Below, piece by piece: positions 8,811 through 17,116 of a stretch of DNA of 64,000 bases. Position numbers and translations under genes: made by a program. Location: NCBI RefSeq assembly GCF_030406725.1, contig NZ_CP129107.1:2212501-2276500 (forward strand), read 5' to 3'. The DNA comes from Alteriqipengyuania flavescens. GTDB taxonomy: Bacteria > Pseudomonadota > Alphaproteobacteria > Sphingomonadales > Sphingomonadaceae. The first letter of the stretch is position 1, and every line of letters starts with the position of its first letter. The notes beneath the pieces were generated by a model. That model made no database searches. It was not told the origin of the DNA and worked only from the letters and a program-made list of their open reading frames with translations.

Positions 8811-10328
8811 ATGCCCATTTCGAAAATCGTGATCGTCGGCGGCGGCACCGCCGGGTGGATGGCGGCCGCAGCCTTGTCAAAAACCAAGGAAGGGGAGAGC
8901 GCACGCCCCGATCGCCCGCTCGACATCACCTTGGTCGAATCCGAAGCCATCGGCACCGTCGGCGTGGGCGAAGCGACGATCCCGCCCTTCGTCGATTTCA
9001 ACACGCTGCTGGGCGTGGACGAGGCCGAAGTCATGGCCGCGGTCGGCGGCACGTTCAAACTGGGCATCCAGTTTTCCAACTGGGGCCAGGTCGGGCAGAG
9101 CTACCTCCACCCTTTCGGGCAATACGGCTACGAAGTGGACGGCGTCGCCTTCCACCAGATTTGGCAGATGATGCGCGAGCACGGCGACAAGCGACCGATC
9201 CAGGTCTTCAGCCCGGAGACGATGGCGGCCTATTTCAACCGCTTCGCCAAGTCCGAAATGCTGCCCCAGCGCGGCGACTTGCCGAGCATCAATTACGCTT
9301 ATCACCTCGATGCCGGACGCTATGCCAGGTTCCTGCGCGACTTTGCGGAAAAGCGGGGCGTCGTGCGCAAGGAAGGCAAGGTTGCCGATGTCGCTCTGGA
9401 AGGGGAAAGCGGCTTCGTCAGTACGGTGAAGCTGGAAGACGGCACCTCGATCGAAGGCGACCTGTTCGTCGATTGCTCCGGCTTTCGCGGGCTGTTGATC
9501 GAGCAGGCGCTGGAAACGGGCTACGAAGAATGGACCCATTGGCTGCCGTGCGACCGCGCCGTGGCGCTGCCGTCCAACCGTCCCGGACCGCCGCTGCCCT
9601 ATACCAAGGCGACCGCGCATTCGGCGGGCTGGCAATGGCAGGTCCCGCTGCAGCACCGCAACGGCAACGGCCATGTCTATTGTTCGAAATACATGGAAGC
9701 GGACGAGGCGCTCGACATCCTCCTCGCCAATATCGAAGGCGAACCCGCCGCCGATCCCAACCACCTGCGCTTCGTCACCGGGCGCCGCAAGAAGTTCTGG
9801 AACCGCAACGTGGTGGCGCTGGGCCTGTCGGCAGGCTTCATGGAGCCGCTGGAATCGACCTCCATCCACCTCATCAACACCGGCATCAACAAGCTGATGG
9901 CCCTGCTGTCGCTGGACGGAGTGGACCAGGCGCAAGAGGATGCCTTCAACCGCCTGACAGCGAAGGAATACGCGCGGATCCGCGACTTCCTGATCCTGCA
10001 TTACAAGGCGACCAGCCGGACCGACAGCGACTTCTGGAACTATTGCCGGACGATGGACATCCCCCACACGCTGGAAGAAAAGATCGCCCTGTTCAGGGCG
10101 AACGGGCAGATTTTCCGCGAGGAGGACGAGCTGTTCACCGCGACCAGCTGGGTGGCAGTGATGATGGGGCAGGGGATCGAACCCGGCGGGACGAACGCCA
10201 TGGCCTATTCACTTGGCCGCGATGTGCTGAAGACGGAGATCGACGGCATCGAGCAATCGATCCGCTACCTCGTCAACGCCATGCCGCCGCACGAGCAGTT
10301 CGTGGAGAAATACTGCCCCGCGACCTAG
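8811..10328 (+). CDS. Tryptophan-halogenase-like flavin-dependent protein
   Basis: 505-aa protein of the flavin-dependent tryptophan halogenase family. The FAD-binding motif is GGGTAGW (residues 10-16); GVGEATIPPF follows at 51-60. The lysine needed for halogenation is present (Lys83 in TFKLGIQFSNW), as are the WxWxIP-type motif (WQWQVP, 274-279) and the Glu-Ser pair (PLESTS, Glu348-Ser349). Homologues next to TonB receptors are widespread in marine and freshwater Proteobacteria within carbohydrate loci, where halogenation has rarely been shown, so the substrate is unknown. It is divergent from the receptor and shares its twin-operator promoter. GGAG precedes the ATG. Confidence 0.88.
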   Translation: MPISKIVIVGGGTAGWMAAAALSKTKEGESARPDRPLDITLVESEAIGTVGVGEATIPPFVDFNTLLGVDEAEVMAAVGGTFKLGIQFSNWGQVGQSYLHPFGQYGYEVDGVAFHQIWQMMREHGDKRPIQVFSPETMAAYFNRFAKSEMLPQRGDLPSINYAYHLDAGRYARFLRDFAEKRGVVRKEGKVADVALEGESGFVSTVKLEDGTSIEGDLFVDCSGFRGLLIEQALETGYEEWTHWLPCDRAVALPSNRPGPPLPYTKATAHSAGWQWQVPLQHRNGNGHVYCSKYMEADEALDILLANIEGEPAADPNHLRFVTGRRKKFWNRNVVALGLSAGFMEPLESTSIHLINTGINKLMALLSLDGVDQAQEDAFNRLTAKEYARIRDFLILHYKATSRTDSDFWNYCRTMDIPHTLEEKIALFRANGQIFREEDELFTATSWVAVMMGQGIEPGGTNAMAYSLGRDVLKTEIDGIEQSIRYLVNAMPPHEQFVEKYCPAT

Positions 10329-10340
10329 CGGGCCGGTGCG

Positions 10341-10646
10341 CTAGCGCGCCGCCATCCGCGTGCCGTCATCCCGCCGGTCGAGCGCGAGCAGGGCGCGGTG
10401 GGCGAGGTGGCGCGAATCCACCCATTCGCCGTTCGCCAGTTCGACGCGCCAGCGCGTTTCGTCGGCAACAACCTCTTGCAGGATCGCCCGGGCGGCATCG
10501 ATGTCGCCAGCCTCGGCAAGCTCCATCGCCATGGCAATCGCCTGGGCGGGATTGGCCGCCTCGGCGGTCACCTCGACCTGGGCAGCCTCCTGCGCGGCAG
10601 CGGGTAGCGGGGCAATCAGGGCCATTGCGAGTACCAGTTCCTTCAT
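10341..10646 (-). CDS. Small secreted protein of unknown function
   Basis: 101-aa protein starting at ATG 10646 (GGGAGAG ribosome-binding site) with a signal peptide ending LPAAAQEA. The mature part holds AEAGDIDAARAILQEVV, which looks like one helical TPR-type repeat, then a short basic/acidic tail. I recognise no named family. It converges on the halogenase gene with 12 bases between the stops, and its 5' end faces the PHO-box region. Confidence 0.7.
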   Translation of the reverse strand: MKELVLAMALIAPLPAAAQEAAQVEVTAEAANPAQAIAMAMELAEAGDIDAARAILQEVVADETRWRVELANGEWVDSRHLAHRALLALDRRDDGTRMAAR

Positions 10647-10722
10647 CGCGTCTCTCCCAAGACATCTCGTCAGGATGACAGAATTGTGCGCCCTGAACGC
10701 GAACTGCAACAAAAACGTAACA

Positions 10723-10740
10723 GTGTCATAAAACTGTAAT
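10723..10740 (+). promoter_or_regulatory. PHO box (PhoB binding site)
   Basis: GTGTCATAAAACTGTAAT matches the enterobacterial PHO-box consensus (CTGTCATAWAWCTGTMAY) at 17 of 18 positions, with the two half-repeats 11 bp apart. It reads toward the lipoprotein and TonB receptor genes (10902 onward), 162 bases before the first start codon. A weaker GTCAC/GTCAT cluster follows at 10754-10769 and a TAAAAT hexamer at 10793-10798. It could also act on the divergent small gene. Phosphate control is inferred. Confidence 0.72.
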
Positions 10741-10901
10741 TTAGCACCTCAAGCGTCACAGTTGTCATAGCGGCGTCGCATTCAAGTCACGGTAAAATAA
10801 GGGGTTTTGCAAAGAAACTGTCACGCGAGGGGCCTAGTGGAGCGGCCAACGCAGGAGACGCTGCGTCCGATTCTCGGCTTTTCCCAAGGGGGGTTCTACC
10901 C

Positions 10902-12464
10902 GTGACCAAGTTTACCAATTCGCTGATCCTCGGCTGTTCCGTGCTCGCATTGTCCGCTTGCGGTCCCGACGACCTCGCGTCGCCCGGCACCGGCGGCAAC
11001 ATCACCATCAACAACCCGCCGGCAACGCCCGCACCCACACCGACCCCGACCGGCACTCCGACCGTCACCGCAGCGGGCAGCTGCCCGACGATCAATGGCC
11101 CCGCTCTGGTCGACAACGGTACGATTTCGGGCCCGACCGGTTCGTATCGCCGCTGCACCCTGCCGGCGCGCTTCACCGCATCGACCACGCTGCCGTATTT
11201 CGCCGGCGTGATCTACGAGATGGACGGCCGCGTCGATGTCGGCTCCGACGGCGGCCCATCCCCCGACGGCAGCGACGGTGCGGACGATACCAACGTGACC
11301 CTGACGATCGAGCCGGGCGCCATCATCTACGCCAGCGGATCGTCCTTCCTGATGGTCAACCGCGGCAACGAAATCCAGGCCGTCGGCACCGCCGCGCGCC
11401 CGATCATCTTCACCAGCCGCGACAACGTTGTCGGCTTCAACAGCGACACTTCGTCGGGCCAGTGGGGCGGGATCGTCCTCGCCGGCCGCGCTCCGGTGAC
11501 GGACTGCATCGCACCGGGCGCAACCCCGGGCACGACTGGCTGCGAACGGCAGGTCGAAGGTGCCGCCCAGCCGGCCCTGTTTGGCGGCGCGACGCGGAAC
11601 GACAGCTCGGGCCGCATGAGCTACGTCCAGATCCGCTATTCCGGCTTCGTCCTGTCGGGCGACAACGAACTGCAGTCGCTCACCACCGGCGGCACCGGCA
11701 CCGGCACCCAGCTGGACAACATCATGAGCTTCAACAGCTCCGACGACGGCGTCGAATTCTTCGGCGGTTCGGTGAACGTGAAGAACCTGATCGTGGTCGG
11801 CGCGGAAGACGATTCGCTCGATACCGACACCGGTGTGAAGGCGAACCTGCAGAACGTGCTCGCCATCCAGCGCGAAGGGGCGGGCGACGCCATCATCGAA
11901 GCGGATTCGACCAACGCCCTGATCGACAGCACGCCGCGCCAGAACACGCGGATCAGCAACGCGACCTTCATCCACCGCAACGCCGCCGCCGGCCAGGCCC
12001 TGCGCTTCCGCGGCGGGACGGACTATGCGCTGACCAACACCGTGGTCTTCGCGCCGAATTCCACCTGCGTGCGGATCGACGACAGCGAAACCATCCGCGC
12101 CGCCAACGCTGCGCTCGACGATGTCGGCCCGGTCCGGTTCGAATCGGTCGTGCTGACCTGTGCCGACCCGTTCCGTTCGGGCAGCAACGGCGTGAGCGAG
12201 GCCGATGCGACCACGCTGTTCAACAATGGCTCGAACACCAACGCCAGCTTCACCAGCACGCTGATGACCTTCATCAACGGCGCCAATGAAAACGGCGTCG
12301 CCGCCTTCGATCCGACGGTCTTCGGCTCGTTCTTCACGAACCTCGGCTACATCGGGGCGGTGAACAGCAGCGGCAACGCCTGGTACGCCGGCTGGACCTG
12401 TAACTCGGCCGCCGCCGATTTCGGCACCAACACCGGCAACTGCAGCACCCTTCCGGTTTACTGA
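10902..12464 (+). CDS. Outer-membrane lipoprotein, beta-helix-like, paired with a TonB receptor
   Basis: 520-aa lipoprotein. The signal peptide ends in the lipobox LSAC (Cys20), followed by a Pro/Thr-rich linker (about residues 40-57) and a Gly/Asn/Asp-rich body. Motifs such as ARPIIFTSRDN, GQWGGIVLAGRA, DDGVEFFGGSV and SLDTDTG recall right-handed beta-helix proteins. The gene precedes a TonB receptor by about 100 bases, so it is probably a surface substrate-binding partner. A PHO box upstream suggests induction under phosphate limitation and a phosphorylated or phosphate-linked substrate. Function is inferred from context; I do not recognise a characterised homologue. Confidence 0.82.
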   Translation: MTKFTNSLILGCSVLALSACGPDDLASPGTGGNITINNPPATPAPTPTPTGTPTVTAAGSCPTINGPALVDNGTISGPTGSYRRCTLPARFTASTTLPYFAGVIYEMDGRVDVGSDGGPSPDGSDGADDTNVTLTIEPGAIIYASGSSFLMVNRGNEIQAVGTAARPIIFTSRDNVVGFNSDTSSGQWGGIVLAGRAPVTDCIAPGATPGTTGCERQVEGAAQPALFGGATRNDSSGRMSYVQIRYSGFVLSGDNELQSLTTGGTGTGTQLDNIMSFNSSDDGVEFFGGSVNVKNLIVVGAEDDSLDTDTGVKANLQNVLAIQREGAGDAIIEADSTNALIDSTPRQNTRISNATFIHRNAAAGQALRFRGGTDYALTNTVVFAPNSTCVRIDDSETIRAANAALDDVGPVRFESVVLTCADPFRSGSNGVSEADATTLFNNGSNTNASFTSTLMTFINGANENGVAAFDPTVFGSFFTNLGYIGAVNSSGNAWYAGWTCNSAAADFGTNTGNCSTLPVY

Positions 12465-12480
12465 GCCGACGAGATGTGAA

Positions 12481-12514
12481 GGGGAGGGGAGCGCCGATCG
12501 TCGCTTCCCTCCCC
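12481..12514 (+). terminator. Intergenic hairpin between lipoprotein and TonB receptor
   Basis: A purine-rich arm GGGGAGGGGA pairs with TTCCCTCCCC with one mismatch, 17 bases after the lipoprotein stop. There is no long T run. It may be a partial terminator or an mRNA-stabilising hairpin that sets a higher level for the lipoprotein than for the receptor. Confidence 0.45.
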
Positions 12515-12560
12515 TCGATTGTTACGGGGCCAGCGCGCCCCATCCGGGAGCATGATTGAA

Positions 12561-15272
12561 ATGACACGTCCCAGCGTTTTCGCGCGCCGCCTGTCCGCCC
12601 TGTTGCTGGTCGGGACCGCCATGACCGTGCCGGCACTTGCCGCCGCCCAGGATGCAGGCGCCGCGCCGGCCTTGCCGCCCACCGATACCGCGGAAACGCC
12701 CGAGGTCGGGCAGGATCCTGCGCAGGATCCGGCCGCAACGCAGGACGAAACGCTGCAGGACGAGGATATCTCGATCCCCGGCGGCGGCATAATCGTGGTC
12801 ACCGGCGACGCAATCCAGAATGTTGAGCGCAGCTCGACCCAGGTGGTCAACGTGCTGTCTTCCGAAGACATCGCCCGTACCGGGGAAGGGGACATCGCCG
12901 GCGCGCTGGGCCGCGTGACCGGCCTGTCGGTGCAGGGCAACGGCAATGTGTTCGTGCGCGGCCTCGGCGATCGCTATTCCCTCGCCTTGCTCAATGGCCT
13001 GCCGCTGCCGAGCCCGCAGCCGCTCAGCCGCGTGGTCCCGCTCGATATCTTCCCGACCAATATCGTCGCTTCCAGCCTGGTGCAGAAGACCTATTCGGCC
13101 AACTTCCCGGGCGAATTCGGCGGAGGCGTGATCAACCTCACGACCCGCGCCATTCCCGATGAAAGCTTCCTGACCCTGTCCGCCGGCATCAGCGGCGATA
13201 CGGAGACGACCTTTTCCAACGGGCTCGCCTACTATGGCTCCGATACCGACTGGACCGGCTTCGACGACGGTACGCGCGACACGCCGCCCGCCTTGCAGGC
13301 TTTCCTCGACAGCGGGGCGCGCATTTCCGACACGGACGTGGACCAGACTGCGATCCTGAAGCAGTTGGGCAATCCGAACCTCGTGCTGCTGCAGCGCATC
13401 GGCGAGCAGCGCCCCAATTTCTCCGGCGGGATTACCGGCGGTACGGCATTCGACATCGGCAGCGATGCGCGCCTCGGCGTGGTCGCCACAGCCTCGATCA
13501 AGAACGGCCTGCAGAACCGCGTTGCCCTGAAGCAGAGCGCGATCAACGCGGACCTCGACCTCGACAGCGAATTCGTCGACTTCATCACCGACAACCGCGT
13601 CCTCGTGAACGGCCTGCTCGGTTTCGGGCTGGAGCTGGGCGAGCACCGGTTCCGCTGGACCAACCTCTATATCCGCGACACGCTGAAGCAGTCGTCGCTG
13701 TCCCAGGGCGAGGATTTCCAGTCGGGCTTCTCCAAGATCCGCCAGGAAAACGGCTGGTTCGAGCGGGAGCTGCTCGACACGCAATTCGTGGGCGAGCTGG
13801 AGTTCGACGACCTGTCGGTTGACCTGCGCGCCGGATATGCCCGGACCCAGCGCGAGGCGCCGTACGAATACTCCTTCGAATACGTCCGCACAAACATCGC
13901 CAACGATCCCAACGGCGACCGCTTCATAAACGTGCTGGACCGCCAGCGCGGCAATGCCTCGGTCGTGTTTTCGGACCTAGAGGAAGACCTGTATTACGGC
14001 GGCCTCGACGTCAGCTACCCGGTCACGGACTGGCTCGCGGTGACGGTGGGCGGCGCCTACACGGACACGGACCGTTTCTCGACGCGGCGCGAATTCCTGA
14101 TCGATGCAAACACCGACTTCCCCGACGGCGTCGGCGCACTGCGACCCGACCTGCTGCTGGGCGATGCGGTTGTCGAATATTTCGACTTCGGCCTCATCGA
14201 AACCACGCAGGCCGACCCGGCCTTTGCAGCAGGGCTCGAAATCAAGGCCGCATATGCCAAGGCGCAGATCTTCCCGGTATTCGGCGTGACCATCGATGTC
14301 GGCGTGCGTTACGAGGATGCGATCCAGACGGTCGACCCGGTGGAAGTGTTCGCCACGCCGACCAATTCAGCCAGTTCGACGCTGCTGGAAAACGACTATT
14401 TCCTGCCGGGCGCGACCATCACGTGGGAAGCGACCGACCAGCTGCAGTTCCGTCTGAGCGGATCGAAGACGATCGCCCGGCCGCAGTTCCGCGAGCTGAT
14501 CTTCCAGACCTATTACGATCCCGACACGAACCGCCAGTTCAACGGCAACCCGCTGCTGGTCGACAGCCAGCTGGTCAACGCCGAGGCACGCGCCGAATAT
14601 TACTTCGACCGCGACAATCGCGTGTCGCTGGCAGGCTTCTACAAGGACATCGACAATCCGATCGAGGCCTATTCCAGCTTTTCCGACAACGAGCAGATCA
14701 CCAGCTTCGCCAACGCCCCGCAGGCCGAACTCTACGGCGCCGAGCTGGAACTGCAGCTTAAGCGCAGCCTCGATACGCTGGGCGGCAGTTTCTTCGAGAC
14801 CAAGGACGCGGTGCTGGTGGCGAACTACACCTACACCGATTCCGCGATCGCCGTTGCCGATGGCGACGTGACGCAAATCTTCCCCCGCGGCGCGCAGCCG
14901 GCGAGCAATTTCTTCTTCGACGGCGTGCCGCTGACGGGCCAGTCCGACCATCTCGTGAACGTTCAGTTCGGTTTCGAGGACTGGGACAAGTTGCAGCAGC
15001 TGACCCTGCTTCTTGCCTATGCCAGCAAGCGGGTGACCAGCCGCGGGACCAGCGGGCTGCCAGACATCCTCGAAGACCCGGGCCTGCGCGTCGACATCGT
15101 CGGTCGCCAGGGGCTGACCTTGTTCGGCGTCGAGACGGAGCTGAAAGCGGAGGCGCGCAACATTTTCGGGCGCGGCAAGTTCGAATACCAGGCAACCGAC
15201 ACGAACCGCATCGAGATCAACAGCTACGACCGCGGGACCAGCTTCTCGCTGTCGATCTCCGCTAATTTCTAA
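12561..15272 (+). CDS. TonB-dependent receptor, probably phosphate-starvation-regulated
   Basis: 903-aa outer-membrane receptor. Of two nearby ATGs I choose 12561, which has GGGAG 10 bases upstream; 12552 would leave only one base. The signal peptide ends ALAAAQDAG. An acidic linker follows, then a plug with NGNVFVRGLGDRYSLALLNG and FGGGVINLTTRAIPDES, and a beta-barrel finishing FSLSISANF. The plug type (a short GVxNLTTR-like segment with FVRGLGDRY) is common in sphingomonad receptors of unknown substrate. It appears co-transcribed with the lipoprotein and lies behind the same PHO box. Confidence 0.92.
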   Translation: MTRPSVFARRLSALLLVGTAMTVPALAAAQDAGAAPALPPTDTAETPEVGQDPAQDPAATQDETLQDEDISIPGGGIIVVTGDAIQNVERSSTQVVNVLSSEDIARTGEGDIAGALGRVTGLSVQGNGNVFVRGLGDRYSLALLNGLPLPSPQPLSRVVPLDIFPTNIVASSLVQKTYSANFPGEFGGGVINLTTRAIPDESFLTLSAGISGDTETTFSNGLAYYGSDTDWTGFDDGTRDTPPALQAFLDSGARISDTDVDQTAILKQLGNPNLVLLQRIGEQRPNFSGGITGGTAFDIGSDARLGVVATASIKNGLQNRVALKQSAINADLDLDSEFVDFITDNRVLVNGLLGFGLELGEHRFRWTNLYIRDTLKQSSLSQGEDFQSGFSKIRQENGWFERELLDTQFVGELEFDDLSVDLRAGYARTQREAPYEYSFEYVRTNIANDPNGDRFINVLDRQRGNASVVFSDLEEDLYYGGLDVSYPVTDWLAVTVGGAYTDTDRFSTRREFLIDANTDFPDGVGALRPDLLLGDAVVEYFDFGLIETTQADPAFAAGLEIKAAYAKAQIFPVFGVTIDVGVRYEDAIQTVDPVEVFATPTNSASSTLLENDYFLPGATITWEATDQLQFRLSGSKTIARPQFRELIFQTYYDPDTNRQFNGNPLLVDSQLVNAEARAEYYFDRDNRVSLAGFYKDIDNPIEAYSSFSDNEQITSFANAPQAELYGAELELQLKRSLDTLGGSFFETKDAVLVANYTYTDSAIAVADGDVTQIFPRGAQPASNFFFDGVPLTGQSDHLVNVQFGFEDWDKLQQLTLLLAYASKRVTSRGTSGLPDILEDPGLRVDIVGRQGLTLFGVETELKAEARNIFGRGKFEYQATDTNRIEINSYDRGTSFSLSISANF

Positions 15273-15294
15273 AGGGGAAGGGAGCCTTTCCCGA

Positions 15295-15322
15295 TCCCGC
15301 CGGCGTTTCAGGCGCGGCGGGA
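15295..15322. terminator. Bidirectional hairpin between convergent genes
   Basis: TCCCGCCG / CGGCGGGA forms an 8-bp stem with a 12-base loop in the 62-base gap between the convergent TonB receptor and response-regulator genes. No T run is present, so termination is only likely, not certain. Confidence 0.45.
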
Positions 15323-15334
15323 GAGGGGAGGCCC

Positions 15335-16009
15335 CTACTCGATTTCGAGCAGGTAGCCGCGCGAGCGGACGGTTCTCAGCAGGCCGGCCGCACCGACATC
15401 CTTCAAGGAGCGGCGCAGGCGGCTGATCCACGCATCGACCGTGCGCTCGTCCACCGGCTCGCCCGTGCGGCCGAGGCCCGCGATGAGGTCCTGCCGCGAA
15501 TGGAGGCGGTTGGGGTTTTCGATGAAGAAATGCAGCAGGCGGAATTCACTGGGGCTGAGCCTGACGAGCTGCTTCTTCCAGCGCGCCTGCATCGCCGCAG
15601 GGTAAAGCGCGAAGTGGCCGGCGATGATATGCGATTGGAGGGCTGCCGGCGCGGCGGAGCTTGTTACGGTCAGCACGCGGTCGAGCAGGCTCTGGCGGGT
15701 CACGGGCTCCGTCACATAACCATCGGCCCCGGCGCGCATGCAGCGCTTGCGGTCCTCCGCGGTGGCTTCATCGAGGATTATCGAGATGTGGCTGTCGGCC
15801 CAGCGCGGGTCCGCACGCAGCGCCTGGCAGAATTCCAGGCCGGAGAATTGCGGCAATAGCCATTCGATGAAGATCCAGCACGTTCCGTCGATCGGATGGA
15901 TCGGATTAGCCGGATCGATCCTGCCGAAGCGAATGACGCGCTCGTCATCGGTGTAGCTTTCCGCCTGCGCCAGTTCCGCGCGCGTCGTGAGGATATTGAT
16001 CGTGTGCAT
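15335..16009 (-). CDS. OmpR/PhoB-type response regulator with a degenerate receiver
   Basis: 224 aa: an N-terminal receiver-like domain (about 1-115) and a C-terminal winged helix (about 130-224, SPSEFRLLHFFIENP, RTVDAWISRLRRSL, LLRTVRSRGYLLE). The three residues needed for phospho-signalling are replaced. The phospho-accepting Asp position holds Glu49 (FIEWLLPQFSGLEF), the Thr position holds Asp80 (IILDEA) and the conserved Lys holds Glu101 (YVTEPV). The N-terminal acidic pair is also missing. It is therefore likely a phosphorylation-independent DNA-binding protein. It converges on the PHO-box lipoprotein/receptor operon and has a PHO-like box upstream (16055-16072). Confidence 0.88.
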   Translation of the reverse strand: MHTINILTTRAELAQAESYTDDERVIRFGRIDPANPIHPIDGTCWIFIEWLLPQFSGLEFCQALRADPRWADSHISIILDEATAEDRKRCMRAGADGYVTEPVTRQSLLDRVLTVTSSAAPAALQSHIIAGHFALYPAAMQARWKKQLVRLSPSEFRLLHFFIENPNRLHSRQDLIAGLGRTGEPVDERTVDAWISRLRRSLKDVGAAGLLRTVRSRGYLLEIE

Positions 16010-16014
16010 GCGAT

Positions 16015-16040
16015 CCGCTCGTGAATTCTCTCATGAGCGG
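16015..16040. promoter_or_regulatory. Inverted repeat just upstream of the response regulator
   Basis: CCGCTCGTGA and TCATGAGCGG pair at 9 of 10 positions around a 6-base centre, six bases before the start codon of the regulator gene. It could be an autoregulatory operator or a 5'-UTR hairpin covering the ribosome-binding site. Confidence 0.4.
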
Positions 16041-16054
16041 AGTGCCGCGCTTAT

Positions 16055-16072
16055 GTGACGCGCCTATGACTG
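16055..16072 (-). promoter_or_regulatory. PHO-box-like site upstream of the response regulator
   Basis: On the minus strand CAGTCATAGGCGCGTCAC contains GTCAT and GTCAC half-repeats exactly 11 bp apart, the PHO-box spacing, 46 bases before the regulator start. The match to consensus is weaker than at 10723. Confidence 0.45.
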
Positions 16073-16184
16073 GAGGGGAGATGTTTTGCGACATGGCTCC
16101 CTCCTTCAATATAACGATGATAATATATATTATGTAAAGTAAGAATTGGCGCGCAGGTGGGGCGAGAAGCGGCCCCGTGGTATT
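16073..16184. other. Intergenic AT-rich patch
   Basis: Short gap between the 55-aa gene and the response regulator region. It contains a strikingly AT-rich run at 16108-16140 (ATAATATATATTATG within it), unlike the GC-rich surroundings. I see no open frame; it may contain the regulator promoter or a DNA-bending site. Confidence 0.4.
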
Positions 16185-16352
16185 TCAGATCAGGAGATTG
16201 ATCAGCAGCGTTACGCCGGTGAAGATCGCGGCCCACGTCAGTGCAAGGACCGCCGACTTCTTCCAGCTCAGGCGATAGGATGCCAGCGCGCTGCCGGCTA
16301 GGATCAGCCACCCGAGCAGCAATACGATTTGCAGTGTATCGATATCGTTCAC
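16185..16352 (-). CDS. 55-aa membrane protein downstream of the MBL hydrolase
   Basis: A 55-aa frame starts at GTG 16352, overlapping the stop of the upstream hydrolase (GTGA). Two hydrophobic segments are visible, LQIVLLLGWLILAGSAL (7-23) and VLALTWAAIFTGVTLLINLL (35-54), joined by the basic turn YRLSWKKS. Start/stop coupling, two clean membrane helices and a matched loop charge make it likely real. I do not recognise a family; it ends a long minus-strand operon. Confidence 0.75.
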   Translation of the reverse strand: MNDIDTLQIVLLLGWLILAGSALASYRLSWKKSAVLALTWAAIFTGVTLLINLLI

Positions 16353-17116
16353 AGCGCGATCTCCATCCCGTCATATCCGACGTGCACGTTTGCGGGCGTT
16401 TCCCGCGAGACGGCATCGTAATCCATCGAACTGTCGAGATGCGTCAACACCGTCTGCCGCGCAGCCGTCCGCTTGGCCAGATCGAGCGCCATGGCAAGGT
16501 TGGCGTGCGTCGGATGCTTTTCCCGGCGCAGGCAATCGCAAACCAGCAGGTCGGCGCCTTTGAAGGTTTCGACCATTTGCTTCGAAATCGTGCTGAAATC
16601 CACGGCGTAAACCACCGATTTCCCGTCACAATCGAAGCGGAAACCGGTGCTCTCTGTTGGCCCGTGCGCCATCTGGCACCATTCCACGCCGAAACCGGCA
16701 GCCATGCGCAGCCGGTCCAGCGTCTGGAGGTTGACGATGGTCGGGTAGCCGTGCTGGCCTTCGAACACGTAGTCGAAACGCCGCGTAAGTCTCTCTGCGG
16801 TCAGCGAAGATGCATAGCCGGCAAGCGGCCCGCCGCGTCCGAAGCGGAGCGGCCGCAGGTCGTCGATACCGTGGCAATGGTCCGCGTGGTCGTGGGTCCA
16901 GAATACCGCGTCGAGCCGGTCGATACCATTGTCGAGCATCTGCTGGCGCAGGTCGGTCGATGTATCGACGAGGATCCGCGAGCCCGCCTTGCTCTCCAGT
17001 GTAATGGATACCCGGCTACGGCGATTCTTCGGATTGGCCGGATCGCAGCTGCCCCAGTCGTTGCCGAGGCGCGGTACCCCGGTCGAAGTCCCGCAACCGA
17101 GGATCGTGACCTTCAC
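16349..17116 (-). CDS. MBL-fold metallohydrolase, PhnP-like
   Basis: 255-aa metallo-beta-lactamase-fold enzyme. The metal-binding motif is THDHADHCHG (about 73-82); an upstream CGTSTGVPRLG (8-18), a later Asp in YAVDFSTI and a His in LTHLDSSMDYD complete the metal site. The order resembles PhnP-type phosphodiesterases that cleave cyclic phosphates, but the real substrate is unknown. It starts at GTG 17116 overlapping the TatD stop (GTGA), and its own stop overlaps the next gene, so the three are translationally coupled. Confidence 0.88.
   Translation of the reverse strand: MKVTILGCGTSTGVPRLGNDWGSCDPANPKNRRSRVSITLESKAGSRILVDTSTDLRQQMLDNGIDRLDAVFWTHDHADHCHGIDDLRPLRFGRGGPLAGYASSLTAERLTRRFDYVFEGQHGYPTIVNLQTLDRLRMAAGFGVEWCQMAHGPTESTGFRFDCDGKSVVYAVDFSTISKQMVETFKGADLLVCDCLRREKHPTHANLAMALDLAKRTAARQTVLTHLDSSMDYDAVSRETPANVHVGYDGMEIAL

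Noticed and set aside
16015-16040. Terminator for the 55-aa gene
   Set aside because: The inverted repeat lies near the regulator start on the minus strand, downstream of it in sense but without a T run; more likely an operator or 5'-UTR hairpin.
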